Of a stretch of 64,000 nt of DNA, positions 17,713-25,914 are shown piece after piece (the first letter of the stretch is position 1; each line of letters opens with the position of its first letter). A program made the translations under genes and the position numbers. Origin of the DNA: Larkinella rosea (GTDB taxonomy: Bacteria > Bacteroidota > Bacteroidia > Cytophagales > Spirosomataceae). The notes beneath the pieces are model-generated. The model was not told the origin of the DNA, did not search any database, and saw only the letters and a program-made list of their open reading frames with translations. The stretch lies in NCBI RefSeq assembly GCF_003858635.1, contig NZ_RQJO01000009.1:558001-622000 (forward strand), given 5' to 3'.

Positions 17713-19731
17713 ATGAAAAAAATATTTTCGATTGCCCTTTCGAGTGCGGTTTTATCCCTTTCGGCGTTTGCGCAAACGGCAAAACCGGTTTCGGAACAAT
17801 ACGGCGAATTGCCGCTTTCGGCCATCAAACCGACCGGCTGGCTTAAACACCAGTTGCAGATCATGCGCGACGGAACCACCGGCCATCTGGATGAAGTTCA
17901 CCCGAAAGTTGGCGTCGATAACGGCTGGCTGGGCGGCAAGGGCGATGCCTGGGAAGAAACGCCATACTGGCTCGACGGCGCGGTTCCGCTGGCGTATTTG
18001 CTGGACGATAAACCGCTCCAGCAGAAGATTGCAAAATACGTCAACTGGGTGATCGACAACCAGCGACCGTCGGGTTATTTTGGCGCGATCACCAAAGACG
18101 AGCGCGAGAAAAACGTAAAAGTGGACGTAGCCAATTGCGCGTCGGGCGACGACTGGTGGCCCAAAATGGTGATGCTGAAAGTGATTCAGCAGTATTATTC
18201 GGCCACGAACGACAAACGGGTGATTCCGTTCATGACGAAGTATTTCAAATACCAGTTGCAGGCACTAAAAAGTTGCCCGATTGGCAAATGGACGGAATGG
18301 GCTACTTCGCGCGGAACCGACAACGTGATGATGGCGCAGTGGCTGTACGGCATTACGGGCGACAAATCGTTGCTCGAACTAGCGTCGCTGATCGAGTCGC
18401 AGAGTTTTCAGTGGAGCGACTGGCTGGGGAATCGCGACTGGGTCATTGGGGCGGCTGCGCAACAAAATAACGATTTCTGGATGCGCCGACACGCGGTCAA
18501 TGTCGGGATGGCGCTGAAAGCTCCGGCGATCAACTACCAGCGAACGGGCGACGCCAATTACCTCAAGTCTCTTAAAACCGGTTTTACTGATTTGATGACG
18601 CTGCACGGTTTGCCGATGGGCATTTTTTCGGGCGACGAAGATCTGCACGGCAACGATCCGACGCAGGGCGTGGAACTTTGCGCCATTGTCGAGTCGATGT
18701 ATTCGCTGGAAAAAATCATTGCGATTACCGGCGATACATATTACATGGACGCCCTGGAACGCATGACGTTCAACGCCTTACCGACGCAAACGACCGACGA
18801 CTACAACGCCAAACAGTACTTTCAGATCGCAAATCAGGTGCACGTCAAGCGGGGCGTTTTCAATTTCTCGCTGCCGTTTGGGCGGGAAATGAACAACGTG
18901 TTCGGGATGCGCAGTGGCTATACGTGCTGCCTGGCCAACATGCACCAGGGCTGGACAAAATTTGCGGCACATTTGTGGTACACAACGCCGGACAAAGGAC
19001 TGGCGGCTTTGGCCTACAGCCCGAATGAGGTGACGGCCAGAGTCGGCGCGAAAAACACCGAAGTGACGATTCGCGAAACCACGAATTACCCGTTTGAGGA
19101 AGGTGTTCAGATGGAGTTTTCGACAGCGTCGGCAGTGGCTTTCCCGCTGCATTTGCGCATTCCGTCGTGGTGTAAAAAAGCGACGGTTACGGTCAATGGC
19201 GAAGCCGTTCAGAATCCGGATGGCGGCCAGGTGATTGTGCTGAACCGCACCTGGAAAACCGGCGACAAAATCACCTTGCAACTGCCAATGGCCGTCACGA
19301 CCTCCAACTGGGGCCGGAATTCGCGGGCGGTGGAACGCGGGCCGCTGGTGTACGCGCTGAAACTGGAGGAAAACTGGGAAAAAGAAAACCAGCAGGAAGA
19401 AGGTGACTATTTCAACGTATTTCCGAAAAGTGACTGGAATTATGGATTAGTCGACAAAATCGTGAAAGATCCGGCGGCCAATCTGGAGGTAAAAACCGTT
19501 AAACCGGTCACGGATTCGTTCGTCTGGAACCTGCAAAACGCGCCCATCGAAATCAAGGCGTCGGCCAAAAAGATTCCCGGCTGGAAAATCGTCAACGACG
19601 TAGCGCCCCAACCAGTCACGGATCGTGGAGGTCATTTTCTCGGAAAAGTAGATGAGAAAACCGAGACGATTACGCTGGTACCCTATGGCTGTACGAAGGT
19701 GCGGATCGTGGCGTTTCCGGTGGTGAAATAA
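17713..19731 (+). CDS. GH127-like DUF1680 protein, copy B
   Basis: A 672-residue secreted protein beginning MKKIFSIALSSAVLSLSAFAQ; earlier in-frame starts would run into copy A and lack a signal peptide. Same fold and the same modified motif as its neighbour: E321-x-C323 in GVELCAIVESMYSLE and C405-C406 in GYTCCLANMHQGWTKF, then 'HLWYTTPDKGLAALAYSP'. Copies A and B share most landmarks (LPLSAIKPTGWL / GWLGGKGDAWE / DDWWPKMVMLK) and clearly arose by tandem duplication. The two could act on the same sugar in different linkages. Periplasmic exo-acting removal of a furanosidic side-chain residue is the family expectation; the precise substrate is unknown. Confidence 0.85.
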   Translation: MKKIFSIALSSAVLSLSAFAQTAKPVSEQYGELPLSAIKPTGWLKHQLQIMRDGTTGHLDEVHPKVGVDNGWLGGKGDAWEETPYWLDGAVPLAYLLDDKPLQQKIAKYVNWVIDNQRPSGYFGAITKDEREKNVKVDVANCASGDDWWPKMVMLKVIQQYYSATNDKRVIPFMTKYFKYQLQALKSCPIGKWTEWATSRGTDNVMMAQWLYGITGDKSLLELASLIESQSFQWSDWLGNRDWVIGAAAQQNNDFWMRRHAVNVGMALKAPAINYQRTGDANYLKSLKTGFTDLMTLHGLPMGIFSGDEDLHGNDPTQGVELCAIVESMYSLEKIIAITGDTYYMDALERMTFNALPTQTTDDYNAKQYFQIANQVHVKRGVFNFSLPFGREMNNVFGMRSGYTCCLANMHQGWTKFAAHLWYTTPDKGLAALAYSPNEVTARVGAKNTEVTIRETTNYPFEEGVQMEFSTASAVAFPLHLRIPSWCKKATVTVNGEAVQNPDGGQVIVLNRTWKTGDKITLQLPMAVTTSNWGRNSRAVERGPLVYALKLEENWEKENQQEEGDYFNVFPKSDWNYGLVDKIVKDPAANLEVKTVKPVTDSFVWNLQNAPIEIKASAKKIPGWKIVNDVAPQPVTDRGGHFLGKVDEKTETITLVPYGCTKVRIVAFPVVK

Positions 19732-19838
19732 CCGGATCTTCGTGCTGCCGGTAGATCTGACCACTCCGCTACTTTTATAGGAAACCATTTCCAGTTTGCC
19801 AGCTGCAAACGTGGTGTCCCTTACCTATAAAATTTTTG

Positions 19839-21491
19839 ATGATGTTGGATCGGATCAACAAAGGCTGTAAGAACCGTTGGGCCCGGTATGTTCTCCTGTT
19901 TCTGGTCACCTTTATTCATTCTTTAAGTAGCTTCGCTCAAAAACCGGTTCATCAACAATCCGAAAGTAGCTATGCCCAGGCGATGGCGAATGGCAAAGCA
20001 GCCAATGAAGCGTTTCGCCGAAGCCATCAATACCTGCTGGGTTGGCTCGCCAAAGCCGACTCGGTGTCGGGACTTATTCCGCGCAATCTGACCCAAAGTA
20101 CCTGCATCTGGAATGCCTGGGATGCGGCTGCCGACAATTATCCGTTTCTGGTGATGACCGCATCCATGCTGGATCGGCCGATTTTTGAGGGTAAAATGCG
20201 GGAAATGCTCGCGACCGAAACCCGGCTTACCTCCCGGATCGGACGCTTGCCCGACACCTATTCGTTTTGCAAACGGGGATTCCAGAACGATCCGATCGAC
20301 ACCAGTCAGGTAATTTTTGGCAGCGCCGAATACATGAAAGACGGCCTGATTCCGCTGACCGAATGGCTCGGCCCCAGCCCCTGGTCGGAGCGGATGCTGG
20401 GAATTTTAGCGGACCTTGACAAACTGGTGGATGTACCCACGCAAATTAAAAGCAACGGCTTGGGGAAACACGCCGTGGTGGAAGTAGGCGGTGATTTGCT
20501 GCAGGTTCTGGCGCGCATGTACTGGCAGACCCGCAACCCCCAATGGCTGCAATGGGGCATTCAAATCGGCGATTACTACCTCTCGCCCGATCATCTTCCC
20601 ACGCAGGCGCTCCCGCGCTTGCAACTGCGCGATCACGGCTGCGAAATTGTGTCCGGACTGGTCGAACTGTACGCCGTGGTTTCGGTGGTCGATCCGGCTA
20701 AAAAACGGCAATGGCAACCTTACATCCACGAAATGCTGGATACCATTCTGGCGAAAGGTCGCAATGAACAAGGTCTTTTTTACGACGAAATAAACCCGGT
20801 AACGGGGGAAATCACCCAAAAACGGCTGGCGGATAATTTTGGGTATACGCTCAATGCGTTTTACACGGTGTATGTGATTGACCGCGTGGCTGGTTACCGG
20901 GAAGCGACGTTAAAAGCCCTCGGTTCGCTTTCGGCGCATTACCGGAATCATGATTGGGAAAATGGCAGCGCGGATGGCTACGCCGATGCCATTGAGGGCG
21001 CGTTGAATCTCTATTTGCGGGAGCCGGTTCCGAGCGCAAAAGACTGGCTGGACAGCGAAATCAAGGTGCTGTGGAATTTTCAAAAACCGGATGGCATCAT
21101 TGAAGGCTGGCACGGTGACGGCAATTTTGCGCGGACTTCCCTGATGTATGCCCTCTGGAAAACCGCCGGAATCCACGTTTCCAACTGGAATGCCGGAATC
21201 GTTTACGGCTCGGTTACCGACAAAAACACGGTTTACGTAACAATTACGTCACCAAAAGCGTGGCAAGGCAAACTGATCTTTGGCTCCAACTGGCATACGG
21301 AACACATGCACATGCCGGTCGATTACCCACGCATCAACCAGTTTCAGGAGTGGTTTCCCATCGAGAAGGACAAGAATTATACTGTGACCATTGGCAGTAA
21401 AACCCAGACGGTAAAAGGCTCGGCCCTGATTGCCGGTTTTCCGGTTCAGCTCAAACCCAATGAAGTTGTTCGGCTGAGTTGCTCCCGTTGA
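19839..21491 (+). CDS. Secreted protein of unknown family, probably an (alpha/alpha) barrel glycan enzyme
   Basis: A 550-residue protein, last gene of PUL1. After a positively charged N-terminus it has a signal peptide ending SLSSFAQ. I do not recognise the family. What can be seen is an alternation of helices with many Trp and Tyr residues ('HQYLLGWLAKADSVSGLIP', 'IWNAWDAAADNYPFLVMTAS', LQLRDHGCEIVSGLVELYAVV, 'NHDWENGSADGYADAIEGAL', GIIEGWHGDGNFARTSLMYA), which resembles the toroid barrels of GH88/GH105/GH127 enzymes and polysaccharide lyases. The last 90 residues ('GIVYGSVTDKNTVYVTITS...') look like a beta-sandwich as found at the C-terminus of GH127-like proteins. Position argues for a role in breaking down the PUL1 glycan; the reaction is not known. 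Confidence 0.7.
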   Translation: MMLDRINKGCKNRWARYVLLFLVTFIHSLSSFAQKPVHQQSESSYAQAMANGKAANEAFRRSHQYLLGWLAKADSVSGLIPRNLTQSTCIWNAWDAAADNYPFLVMTASMLDRPIFEGKMREMLATETRLTSRIGRLPDTYSFCKRGFQNDPIDTSQVIFGSAEYMKDGLIPLTEWLGPSPWSERMLGILADLDKLVDVPTQIKSNGLGKHAVVEVGGDLLQVLARMYWQTRNPQWLQWGIQIGDYYLSPDHLPTQALPRLQLRDHGCEIVSGLVELYAVVSVVDPAKKRQWQPYIHEMLDTILAKGRNEQGLFYDEINPVTGEITQKRLADNFGYTLNAFYTVYVIDRVAGYREATLKALGSLSAHYRNHDWENGSADGYADAIEGALNLYLREPVPSAKDWLDSEIKVLWNFQKPDGIIEGWHGDGNFARTSLMYALWKTAGIHVSNWNAGIVYGSVTDKNTVYVTITSPKAWQGKLIFGSNWHTEHMHMPVDYPRINQFQEWFPIEKDKNYTVTIGSKTQTVKGSALIAGFPVQLKPNEVVRLSCSR

Positions 21492-21558
21492 TTGAGAATT
21501 TAGTTTCTGATCAGTTCGATTGATTTCCCGAAAGAACAAAGGCAACCAGGTCAATTCA

Positions 21559-22260
21559 ATGATCGATAACGACACCAGCCGACTTTCCCGCCTGACGGCC
21601 ATTCTGACGCAATTGCAGACGAAACGGTTGCTTACGTCGACGTTTCTGGCGGAGAAATTTGGCGTGAGCGTTCGGACCATTTACCGGGATATCCGGGCGC
21701 TGGAGCAGTCGGGCGTTCCGATCGTGACCGAAGAAGGAAAAGGCTACAGTTTGCTGGAAGGCTACCGGCTGCCACCCGTTTCGTTTACGGAAAGTGAAGC
21801 CAATGCGTTGATTACCGCCGAAAAGATTATCGTTAAAAACCGGGATGCATCGCTCGTTAAAGAATATACCACGGCGATTGAGAAAATAAAGGCGGTTTTG
21901 CGCCACACGACCCGGGCGAACACCGAACTCCTTTCCAACCGGATGCTGGTGACCCACAACTACACCGAAGATGCATCAAGTACGTATCTGGCAAGCCTGC
22001 AACTGGCTCTGACCAACTTCAATCTGACCAAAATCGCGTATCAAAAACCGGATTCGGGCGAAATCACGACGCGGGTCGTTGAGCCGTTTGCCTTGTTAAG
22101 CACGCAGGGAAACTGGTTGCTGGTGGCCTGGTGTCGGCTGCGAACGGGTTTCCGGCTTTTCCGACTGGACCGGATTACCCAACTGGCGGTTCTGTCCGAA
22201 AAATTTGAACCGCACAAAATGACCTTGCAGGAATATTTTGAACGGACCAGCCACCCCTGA
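21559..22260 (+). CDS. HTH/WYL-domain transcriptional regulator (YafY-like)
   Basis: A 233-residue regulator: N-terminal winged helix of HTH_11 type ('LTAILTQLQTKRLLTSTFLA', EKFGVSVRTIYRDIRALEQSG) and a C-terminal WYL ligand-binding domain (about 135-205, 'FNLTKIAYQKPDSGEITTRV', NWLLVAWCRLRTGFRLFRLDRI). I prefer the ATG at 21559 to the upstream TTG because MIDNDTSRLSRLTAIL is the normal beginning of this family. WYL regulators sense small ligands or nucleic-acid fragments; in this type the regulator often controls the gene next door, here the VOC-family gene starting 61 bases downstream, which however has its own promoter box. Confidence 0.88.
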   Translation: MIDNDTSRLSRLTAILTQLQTKRLLTSTFLAEKFGVSVRTIYRDIRALEQSGVPIVTEEGKGYSLLEGYRLPPVSFTESEANALITAEKIIVKNRDASLVKEYTTAIEKIKAVLRHTTRANTELLSNRMLVTHNYTEDASSTYLASLQLALTNFNLTKIAYQKPDSGEITTRVVEPFALLSTQGNWLLVAWCRLRTGFRLFRLDRITQLAVLSEKFEPHKMTLQEYFERTSHP

Positions 22261-22284
22261 CATACCGCTGTCACCACGCCGGTT

Positions 22285-22292
22285 TACTTTTG
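22285..22292 (+). promoter_or_regulatory. Candidate -7 box of the VOC gene promoter
   Basis: TACTTTTG matches the Bacteroidota -7 consensus TAnnTTTG, 29 bases before the VOC gene ATG, which would give a short leader. No convincing -33 TTG was found at the expected distance. Confidence 0.4.
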
Positions 22293-22321
22293 TTTAACGA
22301 ATCACTTTAAACAAAATCAAC

Positions 22322-22747
22322 ATGGCATCATCACACGTATTACGCGGACTTTCCACCATCAGTTTCTACGCATCCGACCTCGAAGCCGCCAAAGAATGGT
22401 ACAGCGAATTGTTGGGTCTTGAACCGTACTTCAACGTGCCGGGCTATATCGAATTTCGCATTGGCGATTACCAGCACGAATTAGGTATCATCGACAGCGC
22501 CTACGCACCCGAAGGTGCCACGAAAGGACCCGCCGGGTCAATCTCCTACTGGCACGTCGACGATTTACAGGCAACGCTGGATCGTCTGATCGCTTTGGGA
22601 GCGGCTTTATACCAACCGATCACCGATCACAGTGGCGGAAAAGGAGCATTTATGACGGCATCGGTGATCGACCCGTTTGGGAATATTCTGGGCGTCATGA
22701 CCAACAAACATTACCTCGAAATGCTGACTTCCCGCCAAATTAACTGA
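22322..22747 (+). CDS. VOC-superfamily (glyoxalase/dioxygenase-like) protein
   Basis: A 141-residue single-repeat-pair VOC protein with the beta-alpha-beta-beta-beta pattern: 'LSTISFYASDLEAAKEWYSE' LLGLEPYF, then YIEFRIGDYQHELGIID, and a second half 'SISYWHVDDLQATLDRLIAL' GAALYQP, ending VIDPFGNILGVMTN. The metal-site positions (His in YQHELGI, His in YWHVDD, and a C-terminal residue near DPFGN) are partly kept. Family members detoxify aldehydes, resist antibiotics or bind ligands. No context fixes the substrate: neighbours are a WYL regulator and a YdeI-like fragment. Confidence 0.85.
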   Translation: MASSHVLRGLSTISFYASDLEAAKEWYSELLGLEPYFNVPGYIEFRIGDYQHELGIIDSAYAPEGATKGPAGSISYWHVDDLQATLDRLIALGAALYQPITDHSGGKGAFMTASVIDPFGNILGVMTNKHYLEMLTSRQIN

Positions 22748-22768
22748 TTACAAAAACCGGACGTTATC

Positions 22769-23149
22769 ATGGAAACCAACCGAAATATCGAAGCCGTTTC
22801 GGCCGAAAACCGGCAGCAATGGCGGCAATGGCTGGAAAATAACAGCCAGTCGAAAACCGAAATTTGCCTTATCCTTTATTCGAAAAGCAGCGAAAAACCG
22901 AGTGTTTCTTATAGGGAAGCGGTGGAAGAAGCCTTGTGTTTTGGCTGGATCGATTCGCTGACGAACAAACGGGACGCCGAAAGCCGCTACCAGCGGTTTT
23001 CGCCCCGCAAGCCCAAAAGCAACTGGAGCCGCTCGAACATCGAACGCGTGGAACGCCTGATTCGGGACGGATTGATGACGGAATCCGGGCAGCGGATGAT
23101 CGATCTGGCGAAGCAGATGGGGAAATGGGAGACAGCTGGGCTGGAATAA
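22769..23149 (+). pseudogene. YdeI/OmdA-family protein, shortened at the C-terminus
   Basis: The 126 codons match the N-terminal part of the YdeI (bacteriocin-resistance, OmpD-associated) family: 'LILYSKSSEKPSVSYREAVE' EALCFGWIDSLTNKRD and PRKPKSNWSRSNIERVERLI. Family members are usually about 190 residues with a further conserved C-terminal block. Here the reading frame stops at GKWETAGLE, and no remnant of the missing block is seen in the 80 bases before the toxin-antitoxin genes. I read it as a 3'-truncated gene, probably caused by arrival of that module. A functional short version cannot be excluded, since the frame is intact up to the stop. Confidence 0.65.
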
Positions 23150-23230
23150 TCCAACGAGTGAATAAGTGTGGAAAACCGTGGACAACTTAAAAACCGCATG
23201 CGGGTAGCCAATATTTACTATCTTTAAGTC

Positions 23231-23470
23231 ATGGACATCAAGACATTAATAACCATTGATCCTGATATTCTGGGGGGACAACCTGTATTTACGGGAACAC
23301 GCGTTCCAGTGGAGTCGCTGTTTGACCATTTGGAAGCAGGCGTTTCACTGGACGATTTTTTGGATGATTTTCCAACCGTGACGAAAGAACAGGCCATTGC
23401 TATTCTGGAACTGGCAAACCGATTGTTGACGTCTAAAAACGTAAATCAGTTTTATGCGGCTGTTGCTTGA
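23231..23470 (+). CDS. DUF433 antitoxin
   Basis: A 79-residue protein of the DUF433 family: 'LITIDPDILGGQPVFTGTRV' PVESLFDHLEAGVSLDDFLDDFP then TVTKEQAIAILELA. These proteins are DNA-binding antitoxins usually encoded just before a PIN-like DUF5615 protein, as here, with a 17-base overlap. The antitoxin would neutralise its partner by direct contact and repress the shared promoter. A weak promoter-like TATCTTTA lies a few bases upstream. The pair is richer in A+T than its surroundings, which suggests it was acquired. Confidence 0.88.
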   Translation: MDIKTLITIDPDILGGQPVFTGTRVPVESLFDHLEAGVSLDDFLDDFPTVTKEQAIAILELANRLLTSKNVNQFYAAVA

Positions 23471-23777
23471 CGAAAATCTGCCCAAGCGGTTGAAGTTAGA
23501 TTTTCCAGCGCATGAAGTGTTTACCGTTCGCGATAAAGGTTGGAATGGTATCAAAAATGGCGAGCTATTAAAATTGATGATTGCGGACGGCTTTGATGCT
23601 TTACTAACTTTTGATAAAAATCTGCAGCATCAGCAGAATTTTGAGAAATATACATTGACCGTTTTTGTTTTAAATGCTGAAATCAATACCTATGTGGTAT
23701 TGACTGGGTTATCCGACAAGGTCAACCAATTTTTAAATACACCTATCCTACCAATTGGGCCTGTGGTCATCAATTAA
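23454..23777 (+). CDS. DUF5615 PIN-like toxin
   Basis: A 107-residue protein with the Mut7-C/PIN-like pattern of DUF5615: LLLDENLPKRL at the N-terminus with the acidic D-E pair, the block 'VFTVRDKGWNGIKNGELLKL', and 'GFDALLTFDKNLQHQQNFEK' carrying further acidic and basic conserved residues, then 'TVFVLNAEINTYVVLTGL'. PIN-like toxins are metal-dependent RNases that slow translation when the antitoxin is lost. The start codon lies inside the antitoxin gene, typical for coupled expression. The RNA target is unknown. Confidence 0.87.
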   Translation: MRLLLDENLPKRLKLDFPAHEVFTVRDKGWNGIKNGELLKLMIADGFDALLTFDKNLQHQQNFEKYTLTVFVLNAEINTYVVLTGLSDKVNQFLNTPILPIGPVVIN

Positions 23778-23816
23778 GATTAAAACCGCTTCCTAAACCG
23801 TAACTTTCCTTAAAAC

Positions 23817-24827
23817 ATGCGCTCCCTTAGTTTGCTTTTTCTGGCATTCTTCTCGTTCACCAGTTTCGGCCAGACCATCGATAGATCGTACGACAAGTAT
23901 GACTTTGTGGCCGGAGAAAAAACCTTGTTTGAAGATAATTTAACGTATAAAACGGGCGAAAAACCGCTGGGAAAGTGGGGCATGAGCGGGAAGGCTTCCA
24001 TCATTGATTTCGAGGGGCAGAAATGTATTTCGATCGATGAATATTACACCAAATTAACGCCGATGTTATTCGGTGGGAAGAAAATACCGGATAGTTTAAC
24101 CATCGAATACGACACCTGGCTGGATGCCGGTTATGATGGAAATCCGGGTATTGAAATTCTCCTGCTTCATGACGATAGCCAGGTGCTGATTACGCCCAAT
24201 AAACACGCCCTGAGCGTTTATTATCCGAACGATGGGCATGACACCAAAGATAATCCGGCGGAGTATTTTGGAGAAGACAAGTTTTATAACCGATGGGTAC
24301 ACGTTTCGATTGCGCAGTTTAAAAAACACTTGGTAGTCTATCTTGATCAGTATAAGATGATCGATATTGCGGACTGCCGACTGCAACCGAATAGCGTTAT
24401 GATAACGGGTAATAAGTCGGGCAAGATGAATATATTATTGAAGAATTTCCGAATAGGAACGGCGATCCCGAAAAAAATAGCGTTTGTCGGTGGGAAATTC
24501 ATTACGCACGCCATCAAGTTTGACGTCAATAAGTACGAATTAAAACCGGAAAGCATCACGGTGATTCGGGAAATCGTTACGTATTTAAAAGCGAATCCGG
24601 CGGATAAACTGGAGATTGGTGGACATACAGATTCCGACGGAACGCCGGATTATAACCTGAAATTATCGCAGTCGCGGGCCGACGCCGTCCTGAATCAATT
24701 GGCCGCCATGGGCATTGATAAAAACCGCCTGGTGGCGAAAGGATACGGACAGACCAAACCGATTGACCCCAAACTAACGCCGGAAGCCAAGGCCGTCAAC
24801 CGGCGGGTTGAGTTCACGAAACTGTGA
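23817..24827 (+). CDS. OmpA-family outer-membrane protein
   Basis: A 336-residue secreted protein with signal peptide MRSLSLLFLAFFSFTSFGQ. Residues of about 20-220 form a beta-rich domain of jelly-roll type ('GKWGMSGKASIIDFEGQKCI', 'LTIEYDTWLDAGYDGNPGIE', 'VHVSIAQFKKHLVVYLDQYK'), similar to a LamG-like sheet. Residues of about 230-336 are a clear OmpA peptidoglycan-binding domain: 'IKFDVNKYELKPESITVIRE', LEIGGHTDSDGTPDYNLKLSQSRADAV and AKGYGQTKPI... NRRVEFTKL. It therefore ties the outer membrane to the cell wall while displaying a binding domain. A strong terminator follows directly. Confidence 0.88.
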   Translation: MRSLSLLFLAFFSFTSFGQTIDRSYDKYDFVAGEKTLFEDNLTYKTGEKPLGKWGMSGKASIIDFEGQKCISIDEYYTKLTPMLFGGKKIPDSLTIEYDTWLDAGYDGNPGIEILLLHDDSQVLITPNKHALSVYYPNDGHDTKDNPAEYFGEDKFYNRWVHVSIAQFKKHLVVYLDQYKMIDIADCRLQPNSVMITGNKSGKMNILLKNFRIGTAIPKKIAFVGGKFITHAIKFDVNKYELKPESITVIREIVTYLKANPADKLEIGGHTDSDGTPDYNLKLSQSRADAVLNQLAAMGIDKNRLVAKGYGQTKPIDPKLTPEAKAVNRRVEFTKL

Positions 24828-24861
24828 TCCATGAGTGCGCACAAGAAACCTTTTTAAAGAG

Positions 24862-24892
24862 GCACCATTTCCGACAGAATGGTGCTTTTTTT
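24862..24892 (+). terminator. Intrinsic terminator after the OmpA-family gene
   Basis: GCACCATT (24862-24869) and AATGGTGC (24878-24885) form a perfect 8-bp stem with an 8-base loop, followed at once by seven T residues. This is a textbook Rho-independent terminator 35 bases after the stop codon. Confidence 0.85.
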
Positions 24893-24956
24893 ACGGCTAA
24901 TGAAAAAAAACAAACGAGTCCCGCAGGATTTTCCAATCTTTCGTACCTAATCCCAT

Positions 24957-25562
24957 GTGTTCACTTTTAACGATATCGACCGTTTGCAGGAGTCCGAACT
25001 AATCGCTGCGCTGAAAGCGGGCCGGGAGTCGGCTTTTCGGATGCTTGTCGAGACATATCAGGACAAGGTCTACCACATTGCGCTGGTGATTGTGCAGCAA
25101 CCCCAGGAGGCTGAGGACATTGCGCAGGAAGTGTTCATCGAAGTGTACCAAACCGTCCGGCAATTTCGGGAAGAAGCCCGGCTGACCACCTGGCTGTACC
25201 GCATCACGACCTCGAAAGCGCTGGCGCATCACCGGAAACGGAAAGCGCAAAAGCGGTTTTCGATCCTGACCAGTTTGTTTGGCCTGAACAACGAAGTGTT
25301 GCACCATCCGCCCGATTTCCACCATCCGGGGGTTTCGCTGGAACAGAACGAGGAGATGAAGATGCTTTTCAAAGCAATTGATAAACTGGCCGATACGCAA
25401 AAAGTCGCCTTCATTTTACACTATATCGACGAACAAAGCCACCGCGAAATTGCGGAGGTGATGGAGGTCAGTGTTTCGGCGGTGGAATCGCTGCTGCACC
25501 GGGCCAAACAGAATCTCCGCAAACAATTGACACCCTATTATAAAGAAAGAAGTAATCCGTGA
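24957..25562 (+). CDS. ECF-type RNA polymerase sigma factor (second system)
   Basis: A 201-residue ECF sigma with region 2 at about 24-95 (FRMLVETYQDKVYHIALVIV, AEDIAQEVFIEVYQTVRQF, TWLYRITTSKALAHHRKRKA) and region 4 at about 135-190 (LADTQKVAFILHYIDEQSH REIAEVMEVSVSAVESLLHRAKQNL). The start is a GTG; no ATG in this frame lies near. It resembles SigW/RpoE-like ECFs rather than the FecI-like type of PUL1, as its neighbours also show: no FecR protein but a small membrane protein and a Spy-like protein follow. The four genes 24957-26828 probably form an envelope-stress type operon. Confidence 0.93.
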   Translation: MFTFNDIDRLQESELIAALKAGRESAFRMLVETYQDKVYHIALVIVQQPQEAEDIAQEVFIEVYQTVRQFREEARLTTWLYRITTSKALAHHRKRKAQKRFSILTSLFGLNNEVLHHPPDFHHPGVSLEQNEEMKMLFKAIDKLADTQKVAFILHYIDEQSHREIAEVMEVSVSAVESLLHRAKQNLRKQLTPYYKERSNP

Positions 25563-25566
25563 CATC

Positions 25567-25914
25567 ATGAACACGAACGAAGAAGATCAACTCTGGGAAG
25601 ACCGGTTTCGGCAGTTGGGCAATCTGGAGCCCGCCCAACCGCGGCCTTTCTTTTATACGAGATTGGAAAACCGGCTGAAAGCCCGAGTGGAGCACCGAAT
25701 GGGACAGCCGGAACTGGCGGCTTTGTTGCCGTGGTGGTTACAAAAACCGGCCTATGCCCTCGGCACGCTCGGCATTTTGATTGCGCTTAACGTATCGGTT
25801 GCGATCTGGAAAACCAGCCCGAGTACACCGGCGACGGAAGCCGAACCCGGCACCTACGAGGCATTTGTGCAGGATTATCAACTCGATCACCAAACCGTGT
25901 ACGCCGATGAATGA
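25567..25914 (+). CDS. Small single-pass membrane protein, probable anti-sigma factor
   Basis: A 115-residue protein starting four bases after the ECF sigma stop. It has an acidic cytoplasmic N-terminus (NEEDQLWEDRFRQLG... 'PFFYTRLENRLKARVEHRMG'), one transmembrane helix at about 63-84 ('KPAYALGTLGILIALNVSVA') and a short periplasmic tail rich in Glu and Asp. No named domain is recognisable, but size, topology and position straight after an ECF sigma gene are those of anti-sigma factors in Bacteroidota. Its stop overlaps the start of the next gene by eight bases. Confidence 0.7.
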   Translation: MNTNEEDQLWEDRFRQLGNLEPAQPRPFFYTRLENRLKARVEHRMGQPELAALLPWWLQKPAYALGTLGILIALNVSVAIWKTSPSTPATEAEPGTYEAFVQDYQLDHQTVYADE

